From: JAFGVL01 sp031553685
GTDB lineage: Bacteria > Bacteroidota > Bacteroidia > Bacteroidales > Paludibacteraceae
Length of the DNA stretch: 63,478 nucleotides
Direction: 5' to 3'
NCBI GenBank assembly: GCA_031553685.1
Contig: JAVBLE010000050.1
Coordinates: 1 to 63,478 of the forward strand
In this document: positions 61,711 through 63,478 of the stretch, one piece after another
How positions within the stretch are numbered: the stretch's first letter is position 1
Layout: every line of letters starts with the position of its first letter
Notes under the pieces: model-generated
Told to the model about the DNA's origin: nothing
Database searches by the model: none
The model's input: the letters and a program-made list of their open reading frames with translations, nothing else
Program-made: the position numbers and the translations under genes

Positions 61711-62946
61711 TTAATTATTATTGATATTTAGTTTGATTGCGTTTGCAGCTGCTTGTTTTTTCTCATCGACAATTTGGGCATAGATTTGAGTTGTTTTTAC
61801 ATCTGCATGTCCTAGCATTTTGCTAACAGTGTAAATATCTGTGCCATGTGTTAATTGTAAGGTAGCGAATGTGTGGCGGAAGCAATGAAAGGTAATGTCT
61901 TTTGTAATACCTGCTTTTTTTACCCATTCGGAAATAACCGTATTGCAGAACTGCGAACTATCTGCTCCCTCAAAAACCTTGTCTTTTTCATTTCTCCGTT
62001 GTCCGCAAAATACCAAAGCATCTGCCGAGATGGGCATATATACAAGAGCTTTTGTTTTTTGTTGGGCAAATTTTATGCTTGGGTTTTTGCCGCCTGTAAT
62101 ATTTTCCCAACGCAAATTGATGCAGTCAGAATGTCGCAAGCCTGTAAGTGCGGAAAATAGCGATATTCTTTTTACTATATCGCTAGTACAGGCTGTGTTA
62201 TTGAGGGTTTGCAACTCGGGTAATGTGAGAAACTGTTTTTGCTTTTGCTCTCCTTTGGGAAGCTCTATTGCGTGATTTGGATTGAATGTAATAATTTCGT
62301 CTTTGTACGCCTCATTCAATACCGCCTGCAAGCATCTGATCATTGATTTTTGAGAGTTAGCGGCAAGTTTGGCAGCCTTTTTACTTTTGTAGTCGGCGAT
62401 GAATGCTGTAAATTCTTCGATTTTAGCCCTGTTCATTTGCCCGAAGTTCAACTTGTCTTTGCCTTCAAACTCTTGATATTTATTCACGAAATTAGCCCAT
62501 ACGCGCATTGTGCCAGTCGTTAATTTGGCTGTTCTTTTTTTAATTACTTCCTGGATGTAAGGTAATACTTCTATTTGCTCGCGAGCATATTGTTCTTGTT
62601 GCTCCTTGTATTGCTCGGGAAACAGTGCTTTTTTGTTGTATTCGTCTTGCATTACCGCACAAACTTGGGCGGCAAACAACGCACTTTGCTGGTCGTGTTT
62701 GCTCCTGCATTGGATTACACCCTCAACATTGCGTTTTGGCTGATAATTGCCGCCGCGTGTAGATTTTTTGGCATCCCAAACGATTGTACTAATACTCCGA
62801 TTTAGAAATGTTGCTTTTCGCTTAGGTTTGGCATGTTCATATTCAAAAACAGGATAAGCTTCAACAAACAAATAATATTCGTTTTCGTTGGTCAATGATT
62901 TTTGTAATCTGACAGTGCATTTTGTTTTAAAGGTAGGCGTTTTCAT
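61711..62946 (-). CDS. Tyrosine recombinase/integrase, intact
   Basis: A 411-residue integrase with an Arm-DNA-bind domain, SAM-like domain and full catalytic domain: Arg in SALTGLRHSDCINL, HCFRHTFATLQL, LGHADVKTTQIYAQ with the Tyr nucleophile. It can plausibly integrate and excise an element. It is transcribed leftward, first gene of the six-gene element series, with a good promoter before it. Confidence 0.93.
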   Translation of the reverse strand: MKTPTFKTKCTVRLQKSLTNENEYYLFVEAYPVFEYEHAKPKRKATFLNRSISTIVWDAKKSTRGGNYQPKRNVEGVIQCRSKHDQQSALFAAQVCAVMQDEYNKKALFPEQYKEQQEQYAREQIEVLPYIQEVIKKRTAKLTTGTMRVWANFVNKYQEFEGKDKLNFGQMNRAKIEEFTAFIADYKSKKAAKLAANSQKSMIRCLQAVLNEAYKDEIITFNPNHAIELPKGEQKQKQFLTLPELQTLNNTACTSDIVKRISLFSALTGLRHSDCINLRWENITGGKNPSIKFAQQKTKALVYMPISADALVFCGQRRNEKDKVFEGADSSQFCNTVISEWVKKAGITKDITFHCFRHTFATLQLTHGTDIYTVSKMLGHADVKTTQIYAQIVDEKKQAAANAIKLNINNN

Positions 62947-62971
62947 CGTTTTTACTCTTGCAATTCTCTTG

Positions 62972-62979
62972 CAAAGATA
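62972..62979 (-). promoter_or_regulatory. Integrase promoter -7 box
   Basis: Minus-strand TATCTTTG 26 bases upstream of the integrase start, with a T-rich stretch near the -33 position. Confidence 0.55.
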
Positions 62980-63289
62980 TGGTATTTATTGGTAAAAACA
63001 ATGAAATATCGGTAAATATTTACACTTTTAATTTCATATTACTATCTGTTAATCAACTATATAGTAATAATTGGTAATTTATTGTAATTTGCTTATGAAA
63101 TCTGGTAATTTTCAAAAAAGAAGTGAGACAGACGCGCAATGTTCATGCTATACGAAAGTATGGCGTGGGCTTGCCTGTTTTCTTCTTTGGGCATACCAGT
63201 GCCTCGTGACGGAGCAGTGTAAGTTCCACGCTTTTTCGTGGATATTAGCGGACGACAAAAGATTGTTGAACGTTTAAAGATCCAAAAAA
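62980..63289. other. Element-end intergenic region
   Basis: About 310 bases beyond the integrase. The first 120 are AT-rich and may hold the attachment site. From about 63120 the composition rises in GC and includes the hairpin CCACG-CTTTTT-CGTGG (63226-63241). A short plus-strand frame is not convincingly a gene. Confidence 0.4.
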
Positions 63290-63478
63290 ATGAAAAAGAT
63301 TATCCTTTACATCGCTGCATCTCTCGATCAGCGTATCGCGGAACCGGACGGCGGGCTGGATTGGCTTACCGAATTTCCAAATCCTGAAAAAACAGATTAC
63401 GGCTACAAAGACCTGTTGGCTTCAGTAGACACAATTATCATGGGCGGTAAAACTTACCATGAGTTGCTGTGCATGGAT
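63290..63478 (+). CDS. Dihydrofolate reductase-family protein, partial
   Basis: The first 63 codons of a dihydrofolate reductase/RibD C-terminal-type protein (MKKIILYIAASLDQRIAEPD; ASVDTIIMGGKTYHEL), cut by the window end. The visible part covers the N-terminal strand and nucleotide-binding loop IIMGGKTY. GC content is higher than in the chromosomal part, which suits a mobile-element gene. The substrate cannot be fixed. Confidence 0.8.
   Translation, partial: MKKIILYIAASLDQRIAEPDGGLDWLTEFPNPEKTDYGYKDLLASVDTIIMGGKTYHELLCMD

Noticed and set aside
63071..63277. A 68-codon plus-strand frame with several Cys and Trp
   Set aside because: It covers the hairpin region, has no promoter or homologous domain that I recognise, and sits in probable element-end non-coding DNA.
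39361..63478. Duplicate of the tRNA-Ser 3 prime end as a second attachment site
   Set aside because: I looked for the CTCTCTCCGCA-type sequence in the island and near the second integrase and found no copy; it may lie outside the window.

Overview
The window looks like a chromosomal segment from a member of the Bacteroidetes, most likely order Bacteroidales. Evidence: promoters of the form TTTG-N19-TAnnTTTG (for example before tRNA-Ser), several secreted proteins with a type IX secretion (T9SS) C-terminal sorting domain, a TonB-dependent receptor, pyrB-pyrI adjacent, and mobile-element genes (two HTH genes, BT4734/VirE-like, DUF3987, Arm-DNA-bind type integrases) typical of Bacteroidetes. It is AT-rich with little Shine-Dalgarno signal. 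The species cannot be named from the sequence alone.

Positions 1 to about 39.4 kb read as ordinary chromosome with small accessory insertions. Contents in order: a U32 protein, a zeta-toxin pair and metA/metY (homoserine acylation and sulfhydrylation), a PIN toxin pair, a solute-binding protein, a TetR regulator, two tandem M6 metalloproteases, a TonB receptor, a RelE/ParE pair, tRNA-Arg, asnA, an ECF sigma factor, mltG, a T9SS-secreted group, a YigZ protein, an OmpA/TSP3 protein, pyrBI, a flavin reductase, a DUF4143 ATPase, two hypothetical exported proteins, glyA, phoH, two GNATs, a RhuM-Fic fusion, a hydrolase, purC and tRNA-Ser.

From tRNA-Ser (39.3 kb) to about 63 kb lies a composite genomic island. 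It starts with a truncated integrase next to the tRNA. A small phage-type lysis cassette follows (DUF6266-like protein, membrane/coiled-coil protein, P5-like peptidoglycan hydrolase, spanin-like lipoprotein) under a promoter with a perfect 19-bp palindrome. Next is a GC-rich structured block without credible genes. The central cargo (44.2-57.4 kb) is a double-glycine-leader peptide system: an acidic four-cysteine precursor, an M16 peptidase, a C39-peptidase ABC exporter, a TolC-like channel, an HlyD-like adaptor, a PLOD-like glycosyltransferase, a LanC-like protein without the zinc site, and a nucleotide-sugar epimerase. Divergently transcribed are an XRE regulator, a TupA-like ATP-grasp ligase and a GNAT. 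The far end carries the replication/regulation half of a mobile element (DUF3987, BT4734/VirE-like, two HTH genes, RteC-like protein, intact integrase). A partial dihydrofolate-reductase-like gene is cut by the window end.

The peptide system is the most interesting feature. It has a complete one-step export and leader-cleavage machine and three or four possible tailoring enzymes, but no LanB/LanM dehydratase and no radical SAM enzyme that I can find. A second theme is short repeats. GC-rich palindromic repeats sit in frame inside at least four genes, and two elements of about 200 bp are bounded by perfect 18-19-bp inverted repeats.
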